Source of the DNA: an uncultured Candidatus Nemicrothrix sp.
Lineage (GTDB): Bacteria > Actinomycetota > Acidimicrobiia > Acidimicrobiales > Acidimicrobilacustridaceae
Length of the DNA: 6,082 nucleotides
NCBI GenBank assembly: GCA_903827085.1
Contig: CAIKHC010000347.1
Location: forward strand, 1-6,082
Direction of reading: 5' to 3'
In this document: in pieces, positions 5,070 to 6,082 of the stretch
Numbering within the stretch: position 1 is the first letter of the stretch
Layout: each line of letters begins with the position of its first letter
Position numbers and translations under genes: made by a program
The notes under the pieces: generated by a model
The model's database searches: none
What the model saw: the letters and a program-made list of their open reading frames with translations, nothing else
What the model was told of the DNA's origin: nothing

Positions 5070-6082
5070 ATGTCTGAATTCGAGATCGACGCAGCTTCAG
5101 CTGCAGATATCGCAAAGTTTGAAGTGCAACTCGCCCGGTACCTCGCGGGTGAGCTGGAAGAGGACGTCTTTCGTGTCTTCCGCCTCAACAACGGCATTTA
5201 CGGCCAACGCCAGGGCGGACACAACCAGATGATCCGCATCAAGGCGCCCTACGGCACCATTACGGCTGCGCAACTCCACCGCATGGGCGATCTGGCCACC
5301 GAGTACTCCCGCGGCTGGGGTCACCTCACGACACGCCAGGCCATCCAGTTCCATTTCGTCCAACTCGAACGAGTGCCGGATCTTCTACGCGACATCGCCC
5401 TCGTCGGGATGACCAGCCGAGAAGCTTGCGGCGACACGGTTCGAAACGTTCAGGGTTGCCATCTCGCCGGCGCTTGCCCAAGTGAAATTCTCGACATCAC
5501 TCCGTGGGCCGAAGCCGCATTCAAGCATCTCCTGCGCAATCCACTCGGGCAGCGCCTGCCCCGAAAGTTCAAGATCAATTTCTCGGGATGCGCCACCGAT
5601 TGCGGCCAAGCCATGTTCAACGATGTGGGCATCATCGCCACCACTCGAACAAATGACGACGGTTCGGTCGAAGCCGGATTCCGCGTCTTCATCGCAGGCG
5701 GGCTTGGAGCAAATCCGCACGCCGCTCTTGCGCTTGAACCGTTCACGGCGAAGGAAGATCTTCTTCCGACGATCGAGTCGGTGCTGCGAGTCTTCGAGCA
5801 GACCGGAAACCGCGACAACAAACTTCGTGCACGCATGAAATGGGTCGTCGACAATCTCGGTTTCGAAGAAGTCCAGCGTCGAGTTCTCAAGACTCGTCAC
5901 TTTCTTCTTGGCTCATCGACCTGGCCAGGTGGCATTCCCGCAGAAGTCATCGAAATGGGTGATGCTCCTGCTGGCACCGCTGGTGCGGCGGGCAACACAG
6001 CAATGGGTCAGGGCACTCCGGTGGTTCTTCGCCGTGCTGGTGCCTTTGAACGCTGGGAAGACTCCAACGTCATTCGCGGCGC
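5070..6082 (+). CDS. Siroheme [4Fe-4S] nitrite/sulfite reductase, N-terminal 337 codons (runs off the window)
   Basis: The family reduces nitrite to ammonia or sulfite to sulfide with six electrons, usually from ferredoxin, for assimilation. The visible part has a ferredoxin-reductase-like half domain (about 42-105, with YGQRQGG and HLTTRQAIQ) and then the siroheme/Fe-S domain (about 115-270, with CGDTVRNVQGCHLAGAC and PRKFKINFSGCATDC). Cys130, Cys136, Cys174 and Cys178 form C-x5-C-x37-C-x3-C, nearly the ligand spacing of E. coli CysI (C-x5-C-x38-C-x3-C). R165, K166 and K168 resemble the siroheme-binding LPRKFK segment. A Gly/Ala-rich linker (about 299-315) leads into what looks like the second half domain. 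ATG 5070 is the first ATG after an in-frame TAG at 5058; its ribosome binding site is poor (AAGGA lies 17 bases upstream). Full members have about 500-600 residues. Nitrite and sulfite specificity cannot be separated by motif. Confidence 0.92.
   Translation, partial: MSEFEIDAASAADIAKFEVQLARYLAGELEEDVFRVFRLNNGIYGQRQGGHNQMIRIKAPYGTITAAQLHRMGDLATEYSRGWGHLTTRQAIQFHFVQLERVPDLLRDIALVGMTSREACGDTVRNVQGCHLAGACPSEILDITPWAEAAFKHLLRNPLGQRLPRKFKINFSGCATDCGQAMFNDVGIIATTRTNDDGSVEAGFRVFIAGGLGANPHAALALEPFTAKEDLLPTIESVLRVFEQTGNRDNKLRARMKWVVDNLGFEEVQRRVLKTRHFLLGSSTWPGGIPAEVIEMGDAPAGTAGAAGNTAMGQGTPVVLRRAGAFERWEDSNVIRG

Noticed and set aside
5385..5900. 171-codon open frame on the - strand
   Set aside because: It lies wholly antisense to the conserved siroheme domain of the reductase, which explains the open frame through codon bias.
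1..6082. Mobile element, CRISPR array, defence system or biosynthetic cluster
   Set aside because: No transposase, integrase, Cas or toxin-antitoxin motif, no regularly spaced repeats, and no abrupt base or codon shift. Although a tRNA gene is a common integration site, the DNA next to it is core genome with no repeated tRNA end seen in the window.

Overview
The window carries ordinary chromosomal housekeeping genes of a moderately GC-rich actinobacterium. The order nadD - LytR-type gene - rsfS, the class II DAHP synthase of mycobacterial type, the GTG starts and the non-encoded tRNA CCA end all fit Actinobacteria. Acidimicrobiia is my best guess at class level, but this is an inference from gene style and not a demonstrated placement. 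There is no sign of phage, transposon, CRISPR or plasmid genes.

Layout. Positions 1-31 are the 3' end of a tRNA, probably tRNA-Ala, on the + strand. A hairpin at 44-74 separates it from a three-gene operon on the - strand that is read from right to left: nadD (2522-1920), a membrane-anchored protein with a degenerate LCP domain and a LytR_C domain (1923-472), and rsfS (475-110). The three genes are joined by two 4-base stop/start overlaps, ATGA and GTGA. A 205-base divergent control region (2523-2727) separates this operon from the + strand genes. It holds a probable leaderless nadD promoter, a CRP-like palindrome and a possible ECF-type promoter.

On the + strand follow a small sigma-70-family factor with a shortened region 3 (2728-3558), a class II DAHP synthase (3613-4965), and the first 337 codons of a siroheme nitrite/sulfite reductase (5070 to beyond the window edge). 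The reductase has its own probable promoter, with an inverted repeat over the expected transcription start.

How the genes work together. nadD makes the NAD precursor, rsfS silences idle ribosomes, and the protein between them sits at the membrane. Placing them in one coupled operon would link NAD synthesis, translation control and an envelope function to one promoter. The sigma factor and DAHP synthase are close (54 bases) and codirectional, so they may be cotranscribed. The reductase appears to be a separate transcription unit for N or S assimilation. I do not see a clearly new biological system here. The points most worth a second look are the missing active-site residues of the LCP-like protein, the unusual sigma factor, the position of the cluster cysteines in the reductase, and the palindrome in the divergent control region.
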